DNA from: Lachnospiraceae bacterium
Lineage (GTDB): Bacteria; Bacillota; Clostridia; Lachnospirales; Lachnospiraceae
DNA: 40,065 nucleotides
Assembly: GCA_009774215.1 (NCBI GenBank)
Contig: VSNH01000014.1
Coordinates: forward strand, 1-40,065
Direction: 5' to 3'
Part shown: piece by piece, positions 1 through 7,937 of the stretch
Numbering within the stretch: position 1 is the first letter of the stretch
How the letters are laid out: every line of letters begins with the position of its first letter
Program-made: the position numbers and the translations under genes
The notes under the pieces: model-generated
What the model saw: the letters and a program-made list of their open reading frames with translations, nothing else
The model's database searches: none
Told to the model about the DNA's origin: nothing

Positions 1-57
1 ACAAATGCTTCCAAATACCCTCCCGACAGTCTGCGACCCTGCCCATCCCTTATAAAG

Positions 58-85
58 AGTATATCACAATTTCTATGTTTGTAAA
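58..85 (-). promoter_or_regulatory. Promoter reading left, out of the window
   Basis: On the minus strand a TTTACA box (80-85) and a TATACT box (58-63) are separated by 16 bases, a near-consensus vegetative promoter. It points toward position 1, so its gene lies outside the window. The -35 box sits inside the first palindrome of the repeat ladder at 70-147, so a protein bound there would cover it. Promoter activity is inferred from the boxes only. Confidence 0.6.
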
Positions 86-147
86 CATTATGTCTCATAA
101 CATTATGTTTCAAAACATTATGTTTCAAAACATTATGTTTGAGTGCA
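70..147. repeat. 15-bp tandem repeat ladder of TGTTT-N2-AAACA palindromes
   Basis: Units at 85-99, 100-114, 115-129 and 130-144 repeat with a strict 15-bp period; the segment 70-84 is a degenerate fifth unit. Each unit carries a short dyad, TGTTTGTAAACA at 76-87 and TGTTTCAAAACA at 106-117 and 121-132, with weaker forms at 91-102 and 136-147. The first dyad overlaps the -35 box of the left-reading promoter and the rest extend upstream of it. The arrangement resembles an operator array; iterons are an alternative. There are no unique spacers, so it is not CRISPR. Confidence 0.7.
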
Positions 148-172
148 TAACTTTTTTAAAAATTAGCTCTGA

Positions 173-2341
173 CTATTTCATATAAACCACATATCGCGCG
201 TTCCCAAAACGTTCCACATAGCCGTGATCGCTGACAAAATCCCACAGAATCCGCAGTTTTTCATCCCCTGCCATCTTCTCCATATCAACCCCAAACCAGT
301 TGATGGCCTCACCGTCATCGCTCCAGTAAGCCGCGATACCCGAGGAGACAATGATAACCGGCGGTTCCTCTCCCGCTTTCCTTGCCGTCTCCAGCGCTTC
401 CATATCCCGCGTATACTCCGCCATACGGTAGGAATCCAGATCCGGCCAGGCCGTAGAGAGCGCGGGCTGCATGTCCAGCAGATAGTGTAAACCGGGCAGT
501 TCTCCATAAGCAATCATTTCCCTGCCCGCCAGTCCTTCCTCCTCTATAAATACGGCCAATTCTTCCAGAAGCGCACCGTTTTCCATATTCGTGTAAATGC
601 CCGCCGCTTTTTCCGGTGTCTTTACCCGCATATCCCGCGGCTCCCCGTAAATGCCGTCCTGAAAAGCGAAACCGGCATGGGAGCCGATGCTCTGCACGGT
701 CACAAAGATAACAAGCGCTACGAACGGCGCGCGCCACACAAAATCATAGCGCATGTTATTTTTTGGACGCCCAACAGCTCTGTCATCCGCATTTCCCTGC
801 TGACCGCTCCGCTGTTCCGCTGCCGCCCCGCTTTCCTCACGCCGCCGCGAAAACCGCTCCCACACTCTCCACAGCAGAAAAGGCGCCGCCACAAACAGAT
901 TATTGATGATCGGATATAAGTTGTTGTTGCTGCCAAGAGGCGTCAGGAAAATCTGCAAAAGCACAAACGCCGCCATGAGCTTCTGCTCCGCACACACCTT
1001 TTTCCCGATCAGACAGACACCCGCGGCCGCAATCGACACCAGAAGCAGCAATATCGCAGGATAGTAAATACTGCCGTTGCCGTACTCATAATACCGAAAA
1101 TGAAACATCCCCCTGCCCCAGTAAAAACGGAGAAGGACCACCAGAAGCAGTATATACGCCGACTTTATAATTACGCCTGTTATTCTATGCGCATCCCACG
1201 CTCCACAGGCGTCACCCGGCCGCCTTCCGGTTCGTATATCTACGCTCTCCCGCTCTCTATCTTGCTGCCCAACGCGCTCTCTCCCGCCGTACAACCGCTC
1301 CCGCACCCAGAACGCAAAGCCTGCCACCGACGCGCACACTACCGCAAACGCCAGCCAGTACAGCCCTTTCATATAATCTCCGAACATGCCGGTCAACATA
1401 GAAGACGGTTTGTAATCTTTCGCCTGCTCCGTCATGGCAAACATGGTTCGCACCATATCAGGATACGCGGACACGCCATACCGTATGCAGATTGCCGCAA
1501 AGAGCGCGCCGAATCCAGCGGCGTAGCCCAGCAGACACCACCCGGTAGATGTAAAAATTTCCCCCCAAGGCAGCGGCTGCTTCCCTGCGCCTGCCCGCCT
1601 TACCTTCTGGTCTCCCACGCCGCCTGCATCCGCCAACGTATCTCCCGCATCAGCAGCATCCGCCTGCCCGCCTCTCTGCCTGTCAAACAGCACCGTTCCG
1701 TACCACACCGCCAGAATAAACGCCGCCTGCACCACGTTCGGCATCCGCACTGCCACATTGGCCCCGAGGCAGATACCGGCCGCCACGAAACACAAACGCC
1801 GGCTTTTGTCATATGTCTCTTTTCCGTCTCCACACACTTTGCATTCATCCGCTCTCACGCGCGGCCTGTCCACAAAAGCCGTTTCTGCCGCCCTACCGCT
1901 TGTCAGCCCACGATACAGAAGCAGTACCGCCGCCGTCATCAAAAAATACGTTAAATAGTTGTACAGGATCGTGGAGGGACACCAACAGAGCCCCAGCGCA
2001 AGAAACTCCCCTAAAAACAAAAGCGGCGCGGCTATCCGTTTTTTCAGTCCGAAGTAGACCATGAGCGCCGTCACCGCCTGCACAAGCGTCGTATAACACT
2101 TCATGCCGAGCAGCGTTTCCCCGAAAGGGAGGTGCATCAACAGCCATCCCGCCACATTGGAGAGAAAAGTTGCCACCATCCACGTCCCGTTCATGAAATC
2201 AAAATACTGAAAATTGGTCAGACTGTATGTCGAGTCCGCCACGTCCAGCCCCTGATTGACGGTCAAAAACGGATAGAGCAGAAGAATAACCGGAAACAGC
2301 CGGCTTTCTATGAATTTCTGATATTTCCTATAAATAGTCAC
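173..2341 (-). CDS. Large polytopic membrane protein, GT-C glycosyltransferase-like
   Basis: The 722-residue protein has about ten to twelve hydrophobic segments in residues 12-550, then a soluble domain of about 170 residues that ends at the C-terminus. After the first membrane segment comes a loop with D33 and D36 (GLDVADSTYS), the place where GT-C enzymes using lipid-linked sugar donors carry a catalytic acid. That family assignment is inference. Four strongly hydrophilic, Gly/Arg/Ala-rich loops (about 147-182, 220-257, 346-388 and 498-532) interrupt the membrane region. The GTG start is supported by an AGGGG site seven bases upstream. It is the last gene of the left operon, so it may transfer or modify a sugar on the outer face of the membrane. 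Confidence 0.65.
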   Translation of the reverse strand: MTIYRKYQKFIESRLFPVILLLYPFLTVNQGLDVADSTYSLTNFQYFDFMNGTWMVATFLSNVAGWLLMHLPFGETLLGMKCYTTLVQAVTALMVYFGLKKRIAAPLLFLGEFLALGLCWCPSTILYNYLTYFLMTAAVLLLYRGLTSGRAAETAFVDRPRVRADECKVCGDGKETYDKSRRLCFVAAGICLGANVAVRMPNVVQAAFILAVWYGTVLFDRQRGGQADAADAGDTLADAGGVGDQKVRRAGAGKQPLPWGEIFTSTGWCLLGYAAGFGALFAAICIRYGVSAYPDMVRTMFAMTEQAKDYKPSSMLTGMFGDYMKGLYWLAFAVVCASVAGFAFWVRERLYGGRERVGQQDRERESVDIRTGRRPGDACGAWDAHRITGVIIKSAYILLLVVLLRFYWGRGMFHFRYYEYGNGSIYYPAILLLLVSIAAAGVCLIGKKVCAEQKLMAAFVLLQIFLTPLGSNNNLYPIINNLFVAAPFLLWRVWERFSRRREESGAAAEQRSGQQGNADDRAVGRPKNNMRYDFVWRAPFVALVIFVTVQSIGSHAGFAFQDGIYGEPRDMRVKTPEKAAGIYTNMENGALLEELAVFIEEEGLAGREMIAYGELPGLHYLLDMQPALSTAWPDLDSYRMAEYTRDMEALETARKAGEEPPVIIVSSGIAAYWSDDGEAINWFGVDMEKMAGDEKLRILWDFVSDHGYVERFGNARYVVYMK

Positions 2342-2418
2342 AATTTTCCCCTTTGTGATATATGATTTCTGCTTGATCGCAATATCCGTGATCAGCTATC
2401 CACCCCGCACACGGCCTC

Positions 2419-2928
2419 TTATTTCCCCGTTAAGTTAATATAGTACGGACAAATATCCTCATACCGCCCGTCCTTCATCCGAAAGCCGCCCGGAATCGTG
2501 CCTAGCTGTGTAAACCCGATTCTCTCATACAAATGTCTGGCATGAATATTTGACGCGACAACCGCATTGAACTGTAAAACATGAAACCCGATCCGCCGCG
2601 CCTGTTCGATGCAGTCCAGCACCAGCTTTTCCCCGATATGCAAGCCTCTGCTACCCGAAGCCACAGCATAACTGGCGTTGCATATATGTCCGCACCTGCC
2701 CACATTGTTCGGATGCAAAATATACAATCCTAAGAGTTCCCCGCTATCTTCCCGCTGCGCAACCCCGCAATAGCTTTGCTCTGCAAAAAAAGCTGTTCCT
2801 GTCCGCTCCTCCAGAAAATCTTCCTGCGGGAAGGCGACACCCTCCTCCACTACCTCATTCCAAATTTGAATCATAGCGGGAATATCCTCTTCCCGGTAAG
2901 CCCTCACATTCATCATCGCCGTCTCCAT
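2419..2928 (-). CDS. GNAT-family N-acetyltransferase
   Basis: This is a compact single-domain acyltransferase of about 169 residues that would transfer an acetyl group from acetyl-CoA to an amine. The GNAT features are an opening VRAYREEDIP strand-helix, a central strand followed by a basic glycine-rich turn (SRGLHIGEKL) at the acetyl-CoA pyrophosphate site, and a C-terminal HARHLYERIGF signature. It resembles the YncA/phosphinothricin acetyltransferase group, but the substrate is unknown. The ATG at 2928 has an AAAGG site upstream; a GTG 45 bases further up (2973) is also possible. It sits between two membrane-protein genes in the same operon, so an amino-sugar substrate is possible but not shown. 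Confidence 0.8.
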   Translation of the reverse strand: METAMMNVRAYREEDIPAMIQIWNEVVEEGVAFPQEDFLEERTGTAFFAEQSYCGVAQREDSGELLGLYILHPNNVGRCGHICNASYAVASGSRGLHIGEKLVLDCIEQARRIGFHVLQFNAVVASNIHARHLYERIGFTQLGTIPGGFRMKDGRYEDICPYYINLTGK

Positions 2929-3069
2929 GTTATAACCTTTTCTTTCCACAACACGCATCCGATAGATTTCCACAACTTTCCCTGCTCTCAGAGCATTCTA
3001 CCGATTATGTTTCGCATCCGTACAAAAGCTGTCCCGCCCTTCCACTATATTCCATAATCCGTAAAATTA

Positions 3070-4191
3070 CTATGGCCTTCTTCTGACCACAGCCGCCACC
3101 CGCGCAAACACCCACGCCCGCACGAAATCAACCGCCGTCCCAACCGCATACACAGCCAGCGCGCACAAAAGCAGATGGGGCACAAAGAGAAGGCTTTCCT
3201 GTACCTTCTCCACACCCAGCCACTTCATCCACTCGTACCGCACCAAAATATGCTCGTGCAAAAGATACACGCCAAACGTATAAGGCGCGAGCTTTCTCAC
3301 CGTACCCGCCAAGCGCCCTTCCCTTATGCGCAGGTTTTTGAACACATAAAAGAGCGAAACTGCACCCGCAACGCACAACAGATGGTTGTATGCGTAAAGC
3401 ATATTCGCGTAGTGGATCAACGTCTCAATTTCGCCGCCAAGTGTGTTGGAAGCCATCGCAAGCAGCCATATCAGCAGGCAGGAGAGCCCATAGCCTCCCA
3501 CCGCATGGGACTGCTTTTCCAGCCATGATATACCATACAGTCTGATATACCCCGCCGCCACAAACAGGCACAAAAACCAACCAAAATCATAGCCGTACCG
3601 ATCTGTCGCCAGATACACGGGAAGAATCGTCTTTTCCAGCGAAAAAAACGCAAGCAGCAGCGCCAGAAAAAGCTGTAAATCCCGCTTTTTCATCATTTTG
3701 ATACCGGCAGCCAGAATCGGTGCAAACAAATACATGATAAGATAAGCCGTCGCAAACCAGTAATGCTCCGTCCCAAAAGGGAATATAAAACCGATCCAGT
3801 TATAGAGATCCATATCTCCCAAGGAAACCGTGCCTGCCAAAAGAAGCGCTATCGGAATCAACAGGGAATAAAAAAGAACCTGTGCAAGCAAGGAGCGCAC
3901 CCTCTTCGGTTTCCACGCAGATTCCACAAGAAAATAGCCGCTGATCAGCACATAGCAATTTACTGCCACAATACAAAAAGCCTCGACCAGCCACGCAAAA
4001 ACGGCGACCGGATTTTCTTTTACAGCAAAGGGAAACGGCGTGGCCACCCAGCCCTTCACCAGATAGTGAAGGGATATAATCATAAACATCGCCACAATGC
4101 GCAGCAATTCAAAATTCGCCTGCCTCTTACTTCCTGCTCCCATGCGCCCTGCCATTTCTTCCCGCAATCGCTTTCCCTGTTTGTCTGCCAC
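3070..4191 (-). CDS. Acyltransferase-3 family membrane protein
   Basis: The protein has 373 residues and about ten hydrophobic segments. After a short basic N-terminus it begins with the family's typical RQANFELLRIVAMFMI helix followed by H42, the His expected in the first helix of this family. Acyltransferase-3 proteins move O-acetyl or other acyl groups onto extracytoplasmic sugars, and its place beside GtrA and an ABC exporter fits decoration of a surface glycan. The GTG start at 4191 has only a distant AGGAAA site. An internal ATG at residue 14 (4152), preceded by GGGAAG, would retain the whole domain. The acyl group and acceptor cannot be told from sequence. Confidence 0.85.
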   Translation of the reverse strand: MADKQGKRLREEMAGRMGAGSKRQANFELLRIVAMFMIISLHYLVKGWVATPFPFAVKENPVAVFAWLVEAFCIVAVNCYVLISGYFLVESAWKPKRVRSLLAQVLFYSLLIPIALLLAGTVSLGDMDLYNWIGFIFPFGTEHYWFATAYLIMYLFAPILAAGIKMMKKRDLQLFLALLLAFFSLEKTILPVYLATDRYGYDFGWFLCLFVAAGYIRLYGISWLEKQSHAVGGYGLSCLLIWLLAMASNTLGGEIETLIHYANMLYAYNHLLCVAGAVSLFYVFKNLRIREGRLAGTVRKLAPYTFGVYLLHEHILVRYEWMKWLGVEKVQESLLFVPHLLLCALAVYAVGTAVDFVRAWVFARVAAVVRRRP

Positions 4192-4261
4192 AGCTCATCT
4201 TATTTCCTGTAAATACACGTCATTTCTTAACGATCACAACATGCCAAAACAAATCGGCATA

Positions 4262-4705
4262 TCAATCCGCCGTTTTTGATGTATCCTTGAATATCCAGAT
4301 TTTACTGAGCACATAGTTTGCCAGAATCACAATCGTCTGGCACACCAGCTTGGAGATTTTGTCATTAATCGAAAGCAGCGTAACCATCACATACATCAAT
4401 ACAATCTCCAGCACCTCCGTCGCCACCCTCGCACCGATGAAGGAGAGAAACTCCCGCACCAAGGATGCCGTCCCCTTATTCTGGCTCTTGAACACAAAAG
4501 TCCTGTTCGTCCAGTAGGCAAACACCACCGTCAACACCCATGACAGTACCGTGGCCGCCATATAATGCATGACAATGGTATCCGCAAAGATAAAATACAG
4601 AATATAATTCAGCACAAAGGCGAGAAATCCGAAAATCAGATAGTTGATTCCCTCCTCGTGCTTCTTATACATCCCCCAGCCAAAATCCCACATTTTTTTA
4701 ATCAT
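4262..4705 (-). CDS. GtrA-family small membrane protein
   Basis: This is a 147-residue protein with four hydrophobic segments. The first begins at NYLIFGFLAFVLNYI, and a central segment is followed by the NRTFVFK motif typical of GtrA proteins; the end is a YVLSKIWIFK segment. Family members help move polyprenyl-phosphate sugars across the membrane for glycan side-chain modification. The ATG start and length (120-150 is usual) are as expected. It lies just downstream of the ABC exporter gene and upstream of the acyltransferase-3 gene, which supports a role in exporting or presenting a glycan substrate. Confidence 0.88.
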   Translation of the reverse strand: MIKKMWDFGWGMYKKHEEGINYLIFGFLAFVLNYILYFIFADTIVMHYMAATVLSWVLTVVFAYWTNRTFVFKSQNKGTASLVREFLSFIGARVATEVLEIVLMYVMVTLLSINDKISKLVCQTIVILANYVLSKIWIFKDTSKTAD

Positions 4706-4816
4706 GCTTTTTTCCCTCTCATCTGCCGCTTCTCTCTGTCCTTCACGGCCTTCGCTTTCCTTTATCTTTCACGGGAAATTTCCCCGAAGATAATTTCTCC
4801 CAACCTTCCCTTTATT

Positions 4817-6571
4817 TTACCTCTCGCGCGTAATGGCCCCCGCCTGTACGCGGTACACCATATCACATTTCTCAATGGTCTGCAGTCTGTGGGCGATGAT
4901 CACAAGCGTCTTCCTACCGTGCAGCCTGTTGATGGAATCCATAATCGCCGCCTCCGTCTCATTGTCAAGCGCGGAAGTCGCCTCGTCCAACACAAGCACT
5001 TCCGGGTCTTCGTAGAGCGCCCTCGCAATGCTGATCCGCTGTCTTTGCCCGCCGGAAATGCGGATGCCCCGCTCACCGATGCCTGTCTCCACACCGTCGG
5101 GCAGGCTCTTTACGAAATCATCCAGCGCCGCCTCCTTCAGCGCGCGCCAGACCTTCTCGTCGTCGATTTCCTCCTCCGGCACGCCAAAGGCCACATTCTT
5201 GCGAATGGAATCATCTATCATAAAGATGGTCTGCGGGATATAGCCGATATTTTTCAGCCAGGCGGCGTAATGCCCGCTGACGTCCACACCGTCCGCCAAA
5301 ATCCGCCCGCTCTCCATCTGTAAAAGCCCCAGCAGAATATCCACAATCGTCGTTTTTCCCGCGCCTGTAACCCCCACAATGCCCACGGAAGATCCAATCG
5401 GTATCTCCATATCCGCATGGTCAAAAATATATGTCTCCGTGTTTGGATATTTATAAGTGATATTCTCCAGACGAATCCATTTCTCCAACGGCAGTTTTTC
5501 CACGCTCTGTCTTTGCTTATAGACTTCCGCGTCATAGGTCACGCTGCCGTCGTGAATCTCTTCCTGCAGGTTATCGCTGACCCCCATAAAGAAAGGCTCA
5601 AAATAGGAGATTGACGTTTGATAATTATTGATGCGGTTCACGCTGGGAAGCAGGCGCATGGCCGCCGCCGCCAAGGCCGAGAGCTGTGGCAGAAGCTCTT
5701 TCATCTGCGTTCCCTGCCCGATCGACATGACAAAATACCCTACCATACCGGCTATACATACCGTCTCAATCAAGAGCCTTGGCGTCGCGTTAAACAGATT
5801 ATATTTCTGAACGGAGCTGACGTAGCCCGCCCCGCATTTTGCATACTCGTTGATAAAATAATTTTCCTTGCAGCCGATCTTGATCTCCTTGATGCCCATC
5901 ACCGACTGCTCGATCCATTTGTAAAGCCCGCTGTAATAGTCCTGATTATCCTGCCCGGCTTTAATCATGATGGGCTTTAACACCTTTTTAATCACAAACA
6001 GAAGCGCCACCATAAGCGCCGCCACCGTCACAATCATCATGGCGTCAGAATAAAGGAAAAGCGCCACCACCAGACAGACAAAAACAATGCACTCGCTGAA
6101 AAGCTGCAGACAGCTTAAAATCAGGCCGTACATATTGTTCACGTCGGACGTGATGTTCCGTTGAATAACAGACGTGTCCGCATTTAAGTAATATTCGTAG
6201 GGCCGCTGCATAAAATTGATCATCATGCGCCTGGACGTTGCAAACTGATTCGTGTAAACAAACTTAAGCTGCGCCTTCTGCTGAAAGAAAAGATAGATAT
6301 TTTTTATCACCGTCATCCCCACAAAGGAGAGCAGCAGAACCATGGCAAACTGCGCGTTGCTCTCCATCCCCAGCATCTCGTAAACCGAAGAGAGTAAGCC
6401 GCTCTCAGAAACCGCCTCCGGATCCATCACCACGGTCACAATGGGCACCAGCATGGAAACGCCCAAACTTTCCAACACGCCGCCGATCAGCATCATAATG
6501 ATAAGCGCGATCATGGCGCGCTTCTGCTTTCCGTCCAGCAGGACATTCATTTTTTTCAAGATTTTCAGCAT
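4817..6571 (-). CDS. ABC exporter (half-transporter), PglK/MsbA-type flippase candidate
   Basis: This 584-residue protein has an N-terminal six-helix exporter domain (residues about 20-320) and a C-terminal ATPase. The ATPase shows Walker A GVTGAGKTT, the ISGGQRQRISIARAL signature, Walker B VLVLDEATSALD and the switch histidine in IIAHRL. This layout is shared by lipid-linked oligosaccharide flippases and multidrug exporters; the glycan context favours the former. The ATG at 6571 is chosen because AGGAAA lies seven bases upstream and MLKILKKMNVLLDGKQ is the usual family beginning. The open frame continues 50 codons further upstream but that extension looks non-coding. It is co-directional with the nonulosonic-acid genes. 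Confidence 0.87.
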   Translation of the reverse strand: MLKILKKMNVLLDGKQKRAMIALIIMMLIGGVLESLGVSMLVPIVTVVMDPEAVSESGLLSSVYEMLGMESNAQFAMVLLLSFVGMTVIKNIYLFFQQKAQLKFVYTNQFATSRRMMINFMQRPYEYYLNADTSVIQRNITSDVNNMYGLILSCLQLFSECIVFVCLVVALFLYSDAMMIVTVAALMVALLFVIKKVLKPIMIKAGQDNQDYYSGLYKWIEQSVMGIKEIKIGCKENYFINEYAKCGAGYVSSVQKYNLFNATPRLLIETVCIAGMVGYFVMSIGQGTQMKELLPQLSALAAAAMRLLPSVNRINNYQTSISYFEPFFMGVSDNLQEEIHDGSVTYDAEVYKQRQSVEKLPLEKWIRLENITYKYPNTETYIFDHADMEIPIGSSVGIVGVTGAGKTTIVDILLGLLQMESGRILADGVDVSGHYAAWLKNIGYIPQTIFMIDDSIRKNVAFGVPEEEIDDEKVWRALKEAALDDFVKSLPDGVETGIGERGIRISGGQRQRISIARALYEDPEVLVLDEATSALDNETEAAIMDSINRLHGRKTLVIIAHRLQTIEKCDMVYRVQAGAITRER

Positions 6572-6736
6572 AATGTGTTTCCTTTTTTTGCCTAAACTGA
6601 TACCGAGTATACCACAAGTGTACACGCTGCGCAAATTTACCCGCCATTCCGTTCTTCTTTCTCTGTGCGCCGCATCGGTACTGCGCATGAATCGGGCCGG
6701 ACTTCGAAAAAGTATATGCAATAGGTAAATGACACA

Positions 6737-7807
6737 CTAAATTTCCTCATTCTGCCGATGCAGCTTCGGGTCTTCGTACTTGTCCATAAAATCTTCGCCC
6801 AGATAGACGATCTCCTCCGCAAAGCGGATGTTTCGCACCACCGTAAAGACGGAAATTACCCGGCGGAAAATCAATCCTTCAATAAAATTCAACACTTCCA
6901 TCGGAAATTTTCGATCGAGCACAATATACTCCGAAAATTTATCTTCATAGTCCAAAAGGTCTCTCGGGTGCGGCTTAATTAAAATCACTGAGTTCGTCCC
7001 GTCTATTTGACCATATAAGTCAATGCACTCTCTGAAAATCCTTTCCCGCACGGGAAGCTCGCACAGCGGCTCTGTCAAAAGAAGAACGTTGTCCCTGCCC
7101 GCAGCAAGTTTCTCCTCTATTTCCCTTATATTAGCGATAAACAGCCGCACCAGAAGCGCCTTGTCCTCCTTCGTGAGCGCGTCCGCCAGCTCCTGTCTGG
7201 ATTTTTCAATATATTTGGGGCAGGGGTAAGGCAGGACGGAAATGTCATTGACCTCCATATCCAGGCAATATTTTCCCCATCCGTTCTGAATAAAAATGAG
7301 ATTCAGGGAAGCGAGAAACGCTTTCAATTTAAAGTGCCCCCTGTTGTCGTAGCGGGCGGTATCGTAAGTGCTGATACAGTCCAGCCCGTCCTCCAGCGCA
7401 TGATACTGTATTTTCTTATAGCTTAAATAGTAGCCGATCGGGTCGGAGTCACAGAACACATAAATATCTTTATATTCTTTAAAATCCACCGGCACATAAG
7501 GTTCCTGCGCCTTCCCCAGAAGTTTCGTGTAACGGATGCGGGCCAATAAATTTAGGAAGAGATTTCCCCTGTCCACATGATATTTCATAATCTCCGGGAA
7601 ATTGATGTCCTCCTTTTCCTCGAACATGTACACCGCCTCGAAGAGCCCGCAACCTAAAGCCCGCTCCTTCAAATCCCCGAAATCGTTGGACATAGTGCTC
7701 ATAACAAGGGTGGCGTTCCCCCGTTTTTCCTGTTCCAAATTCAGTTCCTTCAAACATGCCACATACACGTGATAGTATGTGTGGCAGACGTAAATCCTAT
7801 CTTTCAT
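6737..7807 (-). CDS. GT52-like glycosyltransferase, candidate CMP-nonulosonate transferase
   Basis: The predicted soluble protein has 356 residues and no membrane segments. It opens with a beta-strand and His-Tyr-rich loop (IYVCHTYYH) and carries a KPHPRD motif near residue 275. Both resemble GT52 and polysialyltransferase-type enzymes that use CMP-sialic acids. It lies directly downstream of the genes for a PseI-like synthase and PseF-like cytidylyltransferase, so the likely donor is CMP-pseudaminic acid or a derivative. Family placement is moderately firm; donor and acceptor are inferred from context. The ATG at 7807 has AGGAAA at good spacing; the ATG six bases upstream is too close to that site. 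Confidence 0.65.
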   Translation of the reverse strand: MKDRIYVCHTYYHVYVACLKELNLEQEKRGNATLVMSTMSNDFGDLKERALGCGLFEAVYMFEEKEDINFPEIMKYHVDRGNLFLNLLARIRYTKLLGKAQEPYVPVDFKEYKDIYVFCDSDPIGYYLSYKKIQYHALEDGLDCISTYDTARYDNRGHFKLKAFLASLNLIFIQNGWGKYCLDMEVNDISVLPYPCPKYIEKSRQELADALTKEDKALLVRLFIANIREIEEKLAAGRDNVLLLTEPLCELPVRERIFRECIDLYGQIDGTNSVILIKPHPRDLLDYEDKFSEYIVLDRKFPMEVLNFIEGLIFRRVISVFTVVRNIRFAEEIVYLGEDFMDKYEDPKLHRQNEEI

Positions 7808-7937
7808 TGGCATTTCCTGTCTACAACATCATTTCCGTTTCCAAACATCATTCTCCCACATAGATTACCATGATCGGCCCCTCATACAAAAGCATTGATC
7901 AATGTCACCTTCGTTCGTGACCGGCCGCGCGTATCCG

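Noticed and set aside
85..144. CRISPR array
   Set aside because: The 15-bp units are contiguous with no spacers, and no cas genes are visible.
1100..1954. 284-codon plus-strand frame inside the large membrane-protein gene
   Set aside because: Composition is His/Arg/Pro-rich, no ribosome site is visible, and it is antisense to a well-supported membrane protein; typical of GC-rich shadow frames.
7893..7904. 12-bp perfect palindrome CATTGATCAATG between the ATP-grasp and GT52-like genes
   Set aside because: Single occurrence, no T-run, no promoter nearby; it is compatible with chance in a window of this size.
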